Source: Clostridium sp. CM027 (lineage in GTDB: Bacteria; Bacillota; Clostridia; Clostridiales; Clostridiaceae). Taken from it: a DNA stretch of 64,000 nt. Position numbers and translations under genes: made by a program. This document shows, piece by piece, positions 17,602-26,708 of this stretch; position 1 is the stretch's first letter, and each line of letters starts with the position of its first letter. The notes beneath the pieces were generated by a model that saw only the letters and a list, made by a program, of their open reading frames with translations, had not been told where the DNA came from and did not search any database. The stretch is from positions 1,488,001 through 1,552,000 of the forward strand of contig NZ_CP077725.1 in assembly GCF_024730565.1 (NCBI RefSeq), in the 5' to 3' direction.

Positions 17602-19839
17602 ATGAAGGAAGAGTTTATAATCTTAAAAGGATGTAGAGAAAATAATTTAAAAAATGTTTCATTAAATATACCTAAAAGAAAAATCACTATATTTACTGGG
17701 GTATCTGGTTCAGGAAAGTCCTCTATTGTTTTTGATACAATAGGAAAGGAAGCAAAACGTCAGTTAAATGAGACGTTTAGTGCCTTTATTAGAAACTTTT
17801 TACCAAAGTATGGCGAAGTGAAAGCTGAATATATAGGAAATTTATCTACACCGATAATTATTGATCAAAAAAGAATTGGTGCGAGTTCAAGGTCAACCCT
17901 TGGAACGATTACAGATATTAACCCATTCATTAGAATGCTCTTTTCTAGAATAGCTATTCCTCATATAGCTCAACGAAATAAGTTTTCTTTTAATGATATA
18001 AGTGGTATGTGCCCAGAGTGTGAGGGCCTTGGCATGAAACTAACTGTAGATATGGATCAAATTCTAGATAAAAATAAATCAATTAATGAAGGTGCTATAT
18101 TGCTCTCTGGGTTTGGTATTGGTTCTTGGCCATGGAAAATATTTGCTGAATCTGGCTTTTTCGATAATGATAAGAAGCTATGTGATTATACAGATGAGGA
18201 ACTAGAGAAATTTTTATATGGCCCCCCTGAAAAGATAAAAGTAAATGTTATTGGAACAATGAATATAACTTATGAAGGGTTAATTCTAAAGTTTAATAGA
18301 TCATATTTAAATAGTGATAAGGAAATGTCTGAGGCTTCAAAGAAAAAGCTTAGTAAATTAACGATGTCAGCAGAATGCCCTCTGTGCCACGGTAAAAGAC
18401 TAAATCAAGAAGCATTAAGTTCTTTAATTAATGGTTATAACATTTCAGATTTTATGTCAATGCAAATTGATGAACTTATTAATGTTATAGACGAAATTAA
18501 TTTTAAAGAAGTCTCCACGGTAATTGATAGTATAAAAGAAAAACTCAATAATATTATTGATATAGGCCTGGGATATTTAACCCTTGATAGGGAGACTTCA
18601 ACACTATCAGGTGGTGAATCTCAGCGCATAAAGATGGTTAAGCATTTAAATAGTAATCTTATAGATTTATTGTATATATTTGATGAGCCAAGTATTGGGC
18701 TTCATCCAAGAGATGTTCATAAATTAAATGATCTATTACAAAAGCTCAGAGATAAAGGAAATACAGTTATTGTAGTTGAACATGATCCAGATGTCATAAA
18801 AATCGCTGATTATGTTGTTGATGTTGGTCCATATGCAGGTACCAAAGGCGGTAATATAGTATTTGAAGGAAGCTATGATGAATTACTCACATCTGGCACA
18901 CTTACAGGAAATGCCTTAAAGAGTAGTCTTTCAATTAAAAAAGTTACAAGAAAGCCTAATGGATATCTAGAAGTTAATAATTGCAATACAAATAATCTAA
19001 AAAACATATCAGTTAAGGTCCCCAAGGGGGTATTAACGGTTATAACAGGTGTTGCAGGCTCTGGAAAAAGTACACTTATGAAACAGGAATTTCCAAATCA
19101 AAATAAAGATGTTATATTAATTGACCAGAGTGCGGTTTCCGCAAATTCTAGATCAAGCCTAGCCACTTATGGTGGAATAATGGATAACATAAGAAAGGGC
19201 TTTGCAAAAGATAATAACGTCAATGCATCACTATTTAGTTATAATTCAAAAGGTGCCTGTGAAAATTGTAATGGCACTGGAATAATTGAAACAAACCTTG
19301 CTTTTATGGAGAATACTAAAAACACTTGTGAAGAATGCGCTGGTAAAAGGTTCAAAAAAGAAGTTTTAGAATATACTATCCAAGATCAAACAATAATAGA
19401 TGTTCTAGATATGACTGTTTCGGAAGCTTTAGTATTTTTTAATAATAAACAAATTAAGACAAAGTTACAGTCAATAGAAGAAATGGGAATTGGATATTTA
19501 ACTTTAGGTCAAACACTTGATACATTATCCGGTGGAGAATGCCAAAGGTTGAAACTTGCTAACGAATTACATAAAAATGGTTCAATATATGTTATGGATG
19601 AACCATCAACTGGACTTCACATGTCTGATATAGAAAAATTCATAGGCATAGTTGAAAATATTGTTGATAATGGAAATACTGTTATTATAATAGAACACAA
19701 TATGGATATTATTAGGAGCGCAGATTGGATAATAGATCTTGGACCAGAGGGTGGTATAAGAGGCGGAAATGTAATTTTTGAGGGGACACCTTTAGAGTTA
19801 ACTAAATGTAAAGAATCTCTTACTGCTAAATATATATAG
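17602..19839 (+). CDS. UvrA-like ABC ATPase (short paralogue)
   Basis: 745 residues with two ABC modules. Module 1 has GVSGSGKSSIV, zinc-type CPECEGLG and later CPLCHGK, STLSGGESQRIKM and LLYIFDEPSIGLHP. Module 2 has GVAGSGKSTLM, CENCNGTG and CEECAGKR, LSGGECQRLKL and IYVMDEPSTGLH. True UvrA is about 940 residues; this length matches UvrA2/DrrC-type paralogues, which lack part of the UvrB-interaction region and are linked to drug or DNA-damage tolerance rather than core excision repair. I chose the ATG at 17602 because ggaggag lies just before it; the upstream ATG lacks a site. Confidence 0.92.
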   Translation: MKEEFIILKGCRENNLKNVSLNIPKRKITIFTGVSGSGKSSIVFDTIGKEAKRQLNETFSAFIRNFLPKYGEVKAEYIGNLSTPIIIDQKRIGASSRSTLGTITDINPFIRMLFSRIAIPHIAQRNKFSFNDISGMCPECEGLGMKLTVDMDQILDKNKSINEGAILLSGFGIGSWPWKIFAESGFFDNDKKLCDYTDEELEKFLYGPPEKIKVNVIGTMNITYEGLILKFNRSYLNSDKEMSEASKKKLSKLTMSAECPLCHGKRLNQEALSSLINGYNISDFMSMQIDELINVIDEINFKEVSTVIDSIKEKLNNIIDIGLGYLTLDRETSTLSGGESQRIKMVKHLNSNLIDLLYIFDEPSIGLHPRDVHKLNDLLQKLRDKGNTVIVVEHDPDVIKIADYVVDVGPYAGTKGGNIVFEGSYDELLTSGTLTGNALKSSLSIKKVTRKPNGYLEVNNCNTNNLKNISVKVPKGVLTVITGVAGSGKSTLMKQEFPNQNKDVILIDQSAVSANSRSSLATYGGIMDNIRKGFAKDNNVNASLFSYNSKGACENCNGTGIIETNLAFMENTKNTCEECAGKRFKKEVLEYTIQDQTIIDVLDMTVSEALVFFNNKQIKTKLQSIEEMGIGYLTLGQTLDTLSGGECQRLKLANELHKNGSIYVMDEPSTGLHMSDIEKFIGIVENIVDNGNTVIIIEHNMDIIRSADWIIDLGPEGGIRGGNVIFEGTPLELTKCKESLTAKYI

Positions 19840-19895
19840 TTTAGAGATAAAGTGCATTTTACTAAATATTGTTATTATAACATACAGTACAAATT

Positions 19896-19980
19896 CTAGT
19901 GTTACATTCAGAACATCAATATAATCTAAATATATTAAACCCCATATCATTAGATATGGGGTTACTTGTGATGAAATATA
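19896..19980. repeat. Dispersed palindromic repeat R1, copy 2
   Basis: Begins with sequence like the second half of copy 1 (gtgttacattcagaacatcaatat) and contains the perfect hairpin aaccccatatc-atta-gatatggggtt, followed by acttgtgatgaaatat. It lies between convergent uvrA-like and M28 peptidase genes and could act as a bidirectional terminator. Confidence 0.75.
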
Positions 19981-20017
19981 AATATAGTTTTTTATTAGTC
20001 TCCTTTTTCAACAATAA

Positions 20018-21013
20018 CTATTGTATAAATATTACTCCATCATTTGCCCCTATAAAATCACTTATAGCATTTGCAATTTTATCTATTTGCCCATAATCTA
20101 AAGTGTCCGGAGTATCTGTGGGTTTATGGACTAAATTCTCAACATTTTCTTGTGCTATAAAAACACTGGGAATCCCCATAGATTGAAAATTGACATGGTC
20201 ACTTAAACCATGCACCACAGTATCTGCAAATCCAATGTTATCCTTTTTAAAAGCAGTTTTTACTGCGCCATATAACTTATTGGAAAGCTCGTTCTTATTC
20301 TTTAGAGCAAGTTTTCCTCCTTTTTTAGCTCCTACACAATCTATATTAATGTTATAGAAATTATAATTAGTAGATGTAACAGCATTGACAAAAGCTTGAC
20401 TCCCCTTTAATCCAACTTCTTCTCCATTAAAGGCACAAAAAATTATATCCGTATCAAATGGTTTTGCTTTAGATTTCTCTTTTAGTTTATGTGCTACTTC
20501 TATTAAGGCTGATACCCCCGAAGCATTATCTAATGCTCCCCTAATAATTGTTCCATCCACATATCCTAAATGATCAAAATGAGCTGATATCACTACTGCA
20601 TTTTCGCTTTTTTTACCTTTTATAACTCCTACAACATTATTAACCATTTTAAGTTTAATATTATTTTCTCCGCCTCTATAACTGCTGTTAACTCCCAGAT
20701 AATATTTTTGATAATAACTATCATCAAAAAAAGGGTCTAATCCTATGTCTTTAAAAGTTTTCACAATATATTCGCCAGTTTTTTCATTTCCTTTTGAGCC
20801 AGTTAATCTCCCCTGAAACTCATCTGAGCATAAAGTAGCAACTGTTTCTTTAATAGTTGGAATCTTTACAGGAGTTTGAACCTGCGATACTTGTACTGAT
20901 TGTCCATGGTTTCCAGTAGTTGTCTTAGAATTTTGGCTAACTTCTGGAGAAGAACAAGATGAAAAAGTTAGAACCATGGCCAATATAACACTTAATTTTA
21001 GTATAGGCTTCAT
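20018..21013 (-). CDS. M28-family metallopeptidase lipoprotein
   Basis: 331 residues from the ATG at 21011-21013, 7 bases after AGGAGG. The N-terminus is a lipoprotein signal (MKPILKL, hydrophobic core, lipobox LTFSSC), so the enzyme is anchored outside the membrane. The M28 Zn-aminopeptidase core has all expected ligands: HFDHLG, LDNASG (bridging Asp), NGEEVG (Glu pair), INIDCVG and VHGLSDHVNF. A role in peptide scavenging is inferred. Convergent with the uvrA-like gene; monocistronic. Confidence 0.92.
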   Translation of the reverse strand: MKPILKLSVILAMVLTFSSCSSPEVSQNSKTTTGNHGQSVQVSQVQTPVKIPTIKETVATLCSDEFQGRLTGSKGNEKTGEYIVKTFKDIGLDPFFDDSYYQKYYLGVNSSYRGGENNIKLKMVNNVVGVIKGKKSENAVVISAHFDHLGYVDGTIIRGALDNASGVSALIEVAHKLKEKSKAKPFDTDIIFCAFNGEEVGLKGSQAFVNAVTSTNYNFYNINIDCVGAKKGGKLALKNKNELSNKLYGAVKTAFKKDNIGFADTVVHGLSDHVNFQSMGIPSVFIAQENVENLVHKPTDTPDTLDYGQIDKIANAISDFIGANDGVIFIQ

Positions 21014-21074
21014 ATAAATTCCTCCTAACAGTTTTATATTTATAATTCTTTCCAATATTATTATGGCTATTCAA

Positions 21075-21190
21075 TCATTTCTGTAAATAGTCCTCAAACG
21101 AAATTTTATAATCTGGGTAATCTCCCTTTCTATCATCATCTTTACAATATAAAATCCTTGTTTTCTCAAGATTTAGCTGCAATCCTGAAA
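21075..21190 (-). pseudogene. Group II intron reverse transcriptase/maturase fragment
   Basis: In the gap between the peptidase and hydrolase genes a minus-strand frame reads GLQLNLEKTRILYCKDDDRKGDYP, in two pieces. This is the strongly conserved segment just after the RT active site of LtrA-type proteins (LHPEKTKIVYCKD..R.G.YP). About 38 codons remain, with neither the YADD box nor the intron RNA. The rest of 21191-21304 shows no gene. Confidence 0.65.
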
Positions 21191-21304
21191 ATGACCCCCT
21201 TAGAATGGCCAATAAAAAAAGATAACTCCTGTTCACAATACAGAAATCATCCTCTTAATCTAGCGCAAACTTTACTTGAATTGACCTTAACAAAGTACCG
21301 ATTA

Positions 21305-22297
21305 TTATTTCATAATCTTTTGATTATCATCCTTGTGTGGTGAATTTTTATTTTCTATAGTATTAATCATGTCTTTAATTGCATTTACTACGTACTGAGG
21401 TTGGTCTATATATATATAGTGTCCAGAATTTGGAACTGGTATTCTTTTAGAATAATTAGAGCAGCTAAGCCAATCTTCTTGTTCTGCGTTTACAACTGCT
21501 TGATATATGGGTCCCATACCTTCATCATCTGCTGATAGGTAAGTTAATGGTACATTTCTAAGTACATCTCCTGCTTGGTACACCTGCTGCTCACTTTGTA
21601 ATACTTCATCTATTGTGCCATCCGCTTTAGTAAACTGACCTAAGAGAGATTCTTTCAGTTCTGGCATATTTGAATTAATGAAATTCATCGCATCCCCCAT
21701 AACATTCTTTCCTGAACCATCTACCATAATTATGCCTGCAACCTCTTTTCGATACAATTTTGTAAATTCAACAGCATCTAAACTAGCTATTGAATGAGCT
21801 ACTAAAAGATAAGGTGCTTTAACACCTTTTGCTCTTAAAAGGGCATGTAAGTTACGAGCTTTATCAATGGCTGTTTTGCCATTACCTTTTTCAAATATTG
21901 AGCTATCATATGATACTGAGCAAAAATTATTATTCATCAATAGTTGCCTATCTTTATCATTTAATGGTTCTCTATTGGCAGTGTCATCACTTTTTCCAAG
22001 CCCTGCTCTATCATATGTTACTGTTCTTGCATATTTAGATATTTCCTGTTGAATTTCTCCCCAACCTTTTTGGGGATCACTTTCAGTATTTATACCATCA
22101 TTATAACCTGAATCAAACACTACAGAAACCTTGCCCTCTCCCGCTATTTTAGTATATAGCCCGAAATCGCCTATGCTTACCTTACCTTCAAATTGATTAT
22201 TATCTTCCTTAGCATATGCATTTATTGAGAATGACCCCAACATTAGTGTAGCCGCTACTACAGTAGATATAAGCTTTTTTGATACATTTCCTCTCAT
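21305..22297 (-). CDS. Secreted alpha/beta hydrolase
   Basis: 330 residues. A Sec signal peptide (MRGNVSKKLIS, hydrophobic core, cleavage after SINAYA) indicates export. The hydrolase fold shows VVFDSGYNDG near the first strands, VTYDRAGLGKSD, a nucleophile elbow LVAHSIAS (Ser flanked by H and I), IIMVDGSG and a C-terminal His in NSGHYIYIDQP. The nucleophile motif AHSIA has Ala where Gly is usual. Family members include esterases and lactonases. ATG follows aaggggg. Confidence 0.88.
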   Translation of the reverse strand: MRGNVSKKLISTVVAATLMLGSFSINAYAKEDNNQFEGKVSIGDFGLYTKIAGEGKVSVVFDSGYNDGINTESDPQKGWGEIQQEISKYARTVTYDRAGLGKSDDTANREPLNDKDRQLLMNNNFCSVSYDSSIFEKGNGKTAIDKARNLHALLRAKGVKAPYLLVAHSIASLDAVEFTKLYRKEVAGIIMVDGSGKNVMGDAMNFINSNMPELKESLLGQFTKADGTIDEVLQSEQQVYQAGDVLRNVPLTYLSADDEGMGPIYQAVVNAEQEDWLSCSNYSKRIPVPNSGHYIYIDQPQYVVNAIKDMINTIENKNSPHKDDNQKIMK

Positions 22298-22380
22298 TTT
22301 AACGCCCCCTTATATTTTTAAAAATAAGATAGTTAAATATACCTTACATATAAGAATATACCATATTTTATATTTTAATT

Positions 22381-22411
22381 CCATAAAATTGTATATTTTG
22401 CAATTTTATGG
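22381..22411. promoter_or_regulatory. 11-bp perfect inverted repeat upstream of the hydrolase gene
   Basis: Arms ccataaaattg and caattttatgg are separated by 9 bases, about 85 bp upstream of the hydrolase start. It may be an operator, or part of the terminator pair of the gene to its right. Confidence 0.4.
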
Positions 22412-22417
22412 AAAATT

Positions 22418-22447
22418 AAAAAAAGAGTTGTTAAAAAACAACCCTAT
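22418..22447 (-). terminator. Terminator after the flavin reductase gene
   Basis: On the minus strand gggttgtt-ttttaacaactc is followed by ttttttt. A second, stronger stem without a T-run, gcagagaat/attctctgc, lies at 22468-22493 between this and the stop codon. Confidence 0.65.
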
Positions 22448-22511
22448 TTTTAACCCCTACGACTTAAGCAGAGAATGACTTATTATTCTCTGCGTTAATT
22501 CTGGTTTCTTC

Positions 22512-23093
22512 TTATTTCTTTACCCAAACATGGGTGATTTCCCCAAATGCAAATTTGCGATAATGGTTTGCTTCTTTGTAAGCTTCGTTTATATAGTCTT
22601 TAGTTTCTTGTGTGTAAAAATCATTGGGATTGGGGGTAGTAAGTTGCGTTAATTTACATTCAATAATTAGTCTGGCTTCTTTGAAAGACATATCACCGGA
22701 AGGAGTTTGAACCCTTGTCAATTCAACTTCTTTCATTTTTTCACTATCTCTTCCTGATTTACTTCCCAAAAGGAGCACTTGTTCCTTATATTCATTCGCG
22801 AAGTAAGACAGCGTATATGTTTGCTCTTTTTGAATTATTTCAAGCGTATAACGGTCTGCTCGAAGAATACACCAAGTGGTGGGCTTTTTGAAAAGAGTTC
22901 CCAAACCACCCCCACTGCCTATCATGGAATTATAATGATCTTCCTTGCCCGCAGTAATAACCGTAAATTCTTTTCCTACCAACGGACCTACCAACGTAAG
23001 TACATTGTCGCATATCTCTTCCGTAGAAATTTGTTTAAATAATTGATCAAAATTCATCTCTTTGACATTTACATGATTTATTTTTTCTTTCAT
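22512..23093 (-). CDS. Flavin reductase-like (FMN-binding split-barrel) protein
   Basis: 193 residues from the ATG at 23091-23093, which follows aaaaggag; the upstream in-frame extension has no ribosome binding site and is promoter DNA. The fold is that of FMN-binding flavoredoxin/flavin reductases: an early TVITAGKEDHYNSMIGSGGGLGTLF block, RADRYTLEII with the flavin-contacting region, FANEYKEQVLLLGSKSGRD, and a long C-terminal strand region. It probably uses FMN in electron transfer. Expression appears controlled by MarR-type operators in its promoter. Confidence 0.8.
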   Translation of the reverse strand: MKEKINHVNVKEMNFDQLFKQISTEEICDNVLTLVGPLVGKEFTVITAGKEDHYNSMIGSGGGLGTLFKKPTTWCILRADRYTLEIIQKEQTYTLSYFANEYKEQVLLLGSKSGRDSEKMKEVELTRVQTPSGDMSFKEARLIIECKLTQLTTPNPNDFYTQETKDYINEAYKEANHYRKFAFGEITHVWVKK

Positions 23094-23223
23094 TTTTTCT
23101 CCTTTTATGTCTGGTCTATTTATAGTATTATTATATATATTATATAACGGTTTGTTCTGTAGATTGTGTATTGATTTACTTAAATTTACACATTTAAAAT
23201 TCTCACCTCTCGAAAAAGAATAG

Positions 23224-23245
23224 TTATGTTTCCTTGGCAACATAA
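23224..23245. promoter_or_regulatory. MarR-type operator, site 1
   Basis: An imperfect palindrome, ttatgtttccttggcaacataa, lies just downstream of the flavin reductase -10. A second copy of its core (gtttccttg) overlaps the -35 at 23260-23279. Confidence 0.6.
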
Positions 23246-23247
23246 CC

Positions 23248-23276
23248 ATTCTATCACTTTATTGTTTCCTTGTCAA
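23248..23276 (-). promoter_or_regulatory. Sigma-A promoter of the flavin reductase gene
   Basis: On the minus strand TTGACA (23271-23276) and TAGAAT (23248-23253) are separated by 17 bp. The two repeated gtttccttg-type operator sites overlap it, so a bound MarR dimer would block transcription. The transcript has an untranslated leader of about 150 bases. Confidence 0.8.
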
Positions 23277-23279
23277 TAA
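23260..23279. promoter_or_regulatory. MarR-type operator, site 2
   Basis: tattgtttccttgtcaataa shares gtttccttg with site 1 and covers the -35 element. Confidence 0.6.
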
Positions 23280-23280
23280 T

Positions 23281-23332
23281 AAAGGGGGCTGTATCATACG
23301 CTGATGTTTCAGCGTTTTGATACAGCCCCTTT
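23281..23332 (-). terminator. Long hairpin after the marR-like gene
   Basis: Arms aaagggg(g)ctgtatcatacgctga and tcagcgttttgatacagcccc form a stem of over 20 bp with a four-base loop, 25 bp beyond the MarR stop. It separates the regulator transcript from the reductase promoter. Confidence 0.8.
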
Positions 23333-23356
23333 AGGCTACTTTTTTATACAACCCCA

Positions 23357-23842
23357 TTATTCAGAATCATTTGGATTTTTTATATCTACACCTTGCTTCT
23401 TTATTTCTGCATCCAAATGCCTACTATACTTTTCCACGAAGCTAAGCATGATATCAAATTGTTCCTCGGTTACCTGTTCAAATACGGCTTTATCCCGCTC
23501 TTGAAACTCTTTGTGCAACTGCTCATGGACTTTGTTAATTACTTTCCCTTGCTCAGTAAGCCTAAAATAGATTTCTTTCTTATTATCCGGTTTCTGGTAG
23601 CTTTCGATAATGCCTTTTTTTATGAGCTTTTTAGTCATTTTACTTATGGCACCCCTAGTCATATAAAAGGACTCCGCAAGTTTTGTCACGTTTGAATCTA
23701 CATTTCTTCCAATGTATTCGATGCAATGTACTTCAGAAGACTTATAGCCCTTAAGACTGTCTTTCATCTTAACCTTATTAAGCGAAACTATCTTGTTTAA
23801 TAAGTCCCTGAAACCCATTATGACCTGTTCTTCTTTGTTCAT
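23357..23842 (-). CDS. MarR-family transcriptional regulator
   Basis: 161 residues with a winged helix-turn-helix (SSEVHCIEYIGRN, VTKLAESFYMTRGAISKMTKKLIKKGIIE, wing QKPDNKKEIYFRLTEQG) and long terminal dimerisation helices. ATG after gggaggtt. It lies immediately upstream of, and in the same direction as, the flavin reductase gene, whose promoter carries two palindromic sites, so that gene is the likely target. Ligand unknown. Confidence 0.9.
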   Translation of the reverse strand: MNKEEQVIMGFRDLLNKIVSLNKVKMKDSLKGYKSSEVHCIEYIGRNVDSNVTKLAESFYMTRGAISKMTKKLIKKGIIESYQKPDNKKEIYFRLTEQGKVINKVHEQLHKEFQERDKAVFEQVTEEQFDIMLSFVEKYSRHLDAEIKKQGVDIKNPNDSE

Positions 23843-24040
23843 GGCCTAACCTCCCACCCGTTAGTGTATTAACAATATTATATTATACTTTTGTTTCTAT
23901 TTCAACAATGTTAAAGTAATTATTCTAAGCATTGAGCTACATCTGAAAAAATAGAGACAAAGTCGTATAACCATTCATCATTCGTGTTATTTCTATGATA
24001 TTAGCAGATTATATAGAAAAAAGACATTACTGCCTTTTTA

Positions 24041-24671
24041 AGTTGATGACCAATCTGGCCCACAAGGACGGAAAAGCGATACTGGAGCTCAAGGACCTTC
24101 CGGTCCACAAGGACCGAAAGGCGATACTGGAGCTCAAGGACCTGCCGGGCCAAGTAGTTGTGAATGCTGTTTACCAAGTTTAAGAGTAGTTTTAGGTTAT
24201 CTATTTAGCGTTAGTGCAACTAACATAAGGGTTGAAACAGTAGCACCACAACCACCTGTAACTAATGACAGCATAGATAGATTTTATCCTGATGCAAATG
24301 ATGCATCCACAGCGGTATTAGTTCAATTTAAAGATGGAACAATTGTATCTCTTTGTGAAATTGAGTTAATACAAGCTTCCGCTTTAGTAGATAGTTCTTC
24401 CGATAAAGTACCAGATGCATTGAAAGTTGCTTTGGATAAAACTATTAAAGATATGTCAGATGCTTGTAAGCAATGTTGCTCTGAACAGCTAAGATTATTG
24501 TTTGAAGATAATATTAGTAAAAGTGTTGCTAATATAGATTCAAATAGAGACAATATAATATCAGGCAACAACACTGTTTTAGCAACTGGTGCAAGTTTAG
24601 CATTAATTGACATTCCTGGAACCGATGGAGCTGCAGTTAATTTATGTTTTGTGTCTTCAGTAAAATTCTAG
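24041..24671 (+). pseudogene. Collagen-like (Gly-X-Y) spore-surface-type protein, 5' end lost
   Basis: A frame open from the stop at 24038-24040 to TAG 24669-24671 lacks a start codon. It begins with about a dozen Gly-X-Y triplets (GPQG, GPSGPQGPKGDTGAQGPAGP) encoded by two 45-bp tandem repeats, one of which has Gly changed to Ser. After that comes a roughly 165-residue globular domain with Cys pairs (CECCLPSLRVVLGYLF, CKQCCSEQLRLLFE). This layout matches exosporium/BclA-like proteins of spore formers. The N-terminal targeting sequence and most of the collagen stalk are gone. 23843-24040 holds no other gene. Confidence 0.7.
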
Positions 24672-24775
24672 TATAAAATATTTTGTATTTACTTAGTAAT
24701 AGATCATTAATACCTTTAAAATATCTATTTGGGTAGATTCAAATAGGGTTCAATGGACATAATTGTAAAACTGGT

Positions 24776-24804
24776 CACATGCTGGAACTAATATTCAGCA
24801 TGTG
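24776..24804. terminator. 9-bp hairpin cacatgctg/cagcatgtg
   Basis: A perfect stem with an 11-base loop, without a clear T-run, lies between the collagen-like remnant and the degenerate paralogue on the other strand. Confidence 0.4.
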
Positions 24805-24814
24805 CCTAAACACT

Positions 24815-25115
24815 TCTCAAATTTATTAGATCAAAAGATCTTATATCGTTCATGTAAACATAAGTACGAAGGAATGTTGATTTTTCTTCCATATTTCCGA
24901 AAACCATCTAATAAGTTCAAAAGAACCTTCTTCATAGTAATTGATCCCCAATTTCTCATAATACTCGATCTCATCATAGGAAAATATATGTTCCACTTCT
25001 TGAAACAAATCATATCCTCCAGAAAAATAAATATCTCTATCAATTCTTTTGTCATGGAAAAACTCATTAGCATCTCTTGTCATAGAAAACGGATAGAAAA
25101 TCCAGATGTAAAGCC
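24815..25115 (-). pseudogene. Decayed paralogue of the 137-residue protein at 33955-34368
   Basis: Near-identical nucleotide blocks are shared with 33990-34320 (for example EVEHIFSYDEIE and ELIRWFSEIWKK in both). This copy has a one-base insertion near 24850, a loss of about 14 bases near 24887, and a further small deletion near 25090, each breaking the frame. The original start region is gone. It sits directly downstream of the large MerR/TipAS gene. Confidence 0.8.
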
Positions 25116-25166
25116 TTCATTAAAAATGAAACATCTCAAGAAATTGAGAGTGCTTGGGATAATTCA

Positions 25167-26327
25167 TTACTTATTATTTTCAGAATAAAATTTTAAAGCT
25201 TCTCCAATAAATTTAGATGCACCAGTGCCATATTCCTTATCGATTACTTTTATATACGTAGGATTTGATAAATAATGATCAGCTGTATAACCCCAATAGT
25301 TATCTCCAACATCCACTTTTAAAGATTCAAGACTCTTTTTAGTTATAGCTGCAATTTTCTCAACAATTTGTTGAATCTCTTTTGAAGAAGAATCTTTACT
25401 TAAGTCAGATGTAAGCTTTTCATATAATGTATTTATTTTAGGCAGCTTATCTGCCAAATAATTTTTTAGGGCTTCTCCGATAAATTTAGATGCACCATTT
25501 CCATATTTCTTATCAACTTCTTCTATCCACTTAGGATATACTAAATAAATTTTTACCATAGAGTACCAATAATCATCCCCATTATCCATTTTGAAAATTT
25601 CATAATCTTTTTTAGCTATATTTGTTATTTCTTCAGCAATCTGTTGAATTTCCTTTGAAAAAGGGTCTTTACTTAAGTCAGATACAAGCTTTTTATATAG
25701 TTCTTTTAATTTAGGATGCTTATCTTCCAAGCAATCTTTTTTAAACTTATCATATTGTTCTTCTTTAATAAACATATCACTATTAAAATTTTTCTTCATA
25801 GCTTTAACATATTTTTTAATACTTCCATATTCCTTTATAGCCATTTTAGCAATCTCAGCTTCCTTAGATTTACACATTCCAATAAATTTATCATATTTAT
25901 CCATACTACCATAAGATTTAATTATAATATTTTTGTGTTCAGTTTTAAATTCTTCTAGTGCATTATAATATTCACTCATATCAAATTCTTCAAAACTCAT
26001 TGTGGTTTCTCCTTTTAATGTTTTATTTACAAGTTCTATTAAACCATTCAATCTGTTGCGTTTTAGTATAAGCAATTTTTCATGACTTTTTAGTGCTTGC
26101 ATTTTATCAAAGTGGGCACTAGCCATGATTTCTTTAACTTCTTTTAGTGGTATATCAAGTTCCTTAAAAAATAAAATCTGTTGCAAGGTTTCAAGAGCTT
26201 CATCGTCATAAAGTCTGTAACCTGCGTCTGTAAAATTGCTTGGTTTTAACAATCCGATTTTATCGTAGTAATGTAGCATGCGCACACTTATTCCTGTCAA
26301 ATCCGAAACTTGTTTTATTGTTTTCAT
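25167..26327 (-). CDS. MerR-family regulator with a tandemly duplicated TipAS-type domain
   Basis: 386 residues. The MerR DNA-binding domain (IKQVSDLTGISVRMLHYYDKIGLLKP, AGYRLYDDEAL) and coiled coil (to about 110) precede an effector region in which a roughly 90-residue unit occurs twice: about 205-297 and 298-386. Both copies share LSKD.SSKEIQQI, DN/DV-GD-YW, YP/NP, KYGNGASKFIGEALK-type endings. Family TipAS proteins have a single effector domain and about 250 residues, so this is an internal duplication. ATG after a GGAGG-type site; a 19-bp-spacer promoter lies upstream. Confidence 0.88.
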   Translation of the reverse strand: MKTIKQVSDLTGISVRMLHYYDKIGLLKPSNFTDAGYRLYDDEALETLQQILFFKELDIPLKEVKEIMASAHFDKMQALKSHEKLLILKRNRLNGLIELVNKTLKGETTMSFEEFDMSEYYNALEEFKTEHKNIIIKSYGSMDKYDKFIGMCKSKEAEIAKMAIKEYGSIKKYVKAMKKNFNSDMFIKEEQYDKFKKDCLEDKHPKLKELYKKLVSDLSKDPFSKEIQQIAEEITNIAKKDYEIFKMDNGDDYWYSMVKIYLVYPKWIEEVDKKYGNGASKFIGEALKNYLADKLPKINTLYEKLTSDLSKDSSSKEIQQIVEKIAAITKKSLESLKVDVGDNYWGYTADHYLSNPTYIKVIDKEYGTGASKFIGEALKFYSENNK

Positions 26328-26418
26328 TGCTGCACCTCCAACTTTGACTTTAGAGCTATCAATACTGTTTAATACTCGCCGTCTATGAGTTTTGCCAATG
26401 TCGTTAAACTCTATTTTT

Positions 26419-26449
26419 ATATTACACTATGACATTGTGTTAGGGTCAA
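26419..26449 (-). promoter_or_regulatory. MerR-type promoter with a 19-bp spacer
   Basis: On the minus strand TTGACC (26444-26449) and TAATAT (26419-26424) are 19 bp apart, with the partial dyad ctaacac-aat-gtcatag in the spacer. The regulator probably activates its own gene. The design matches the promoter at 10300-10330. Confidence 0.65.
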
Positions 26450-26708
26450 CACTTTTTTACTTTTTTTTTAAGAGCATAGAGCATCTAATTTAGTTAGACA
26501 AAGTAGCAAAACAAATTATATCCATGATTTATTAATATCCCCCAGGGAGTTTTTCTAAGGAGCTTGCGACTGCGGTTGCTATTAACGCTGTGAAAGTCAC
26601 TGTGGTACTATTTGTGATTTTAAGTGTTATTTCTATGATAAATACGTACAATATGATAATAGGGCAAATTACCATATTAGAATAAAAGAAAATCAAAAGG
26701 GGGATATT
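26450..26708. other. Gene-poor interval with a possible membrane-protein remnant
   Basis: At about 26530-26684 a plus-strand frame without a start codon reads as a hydrophobic segment (VKVTVVLFVILSVISM) ending QITILE before a stop. It may be the tail of a lost membrane protein. Nothing else is recognisable. Confidence 0.25.

Noticed and set aside
24802-25188. Plus-strand 128-codon ORF
   Set aside because: It is the reverse of the decayed paralogue of the 137-residue gene.
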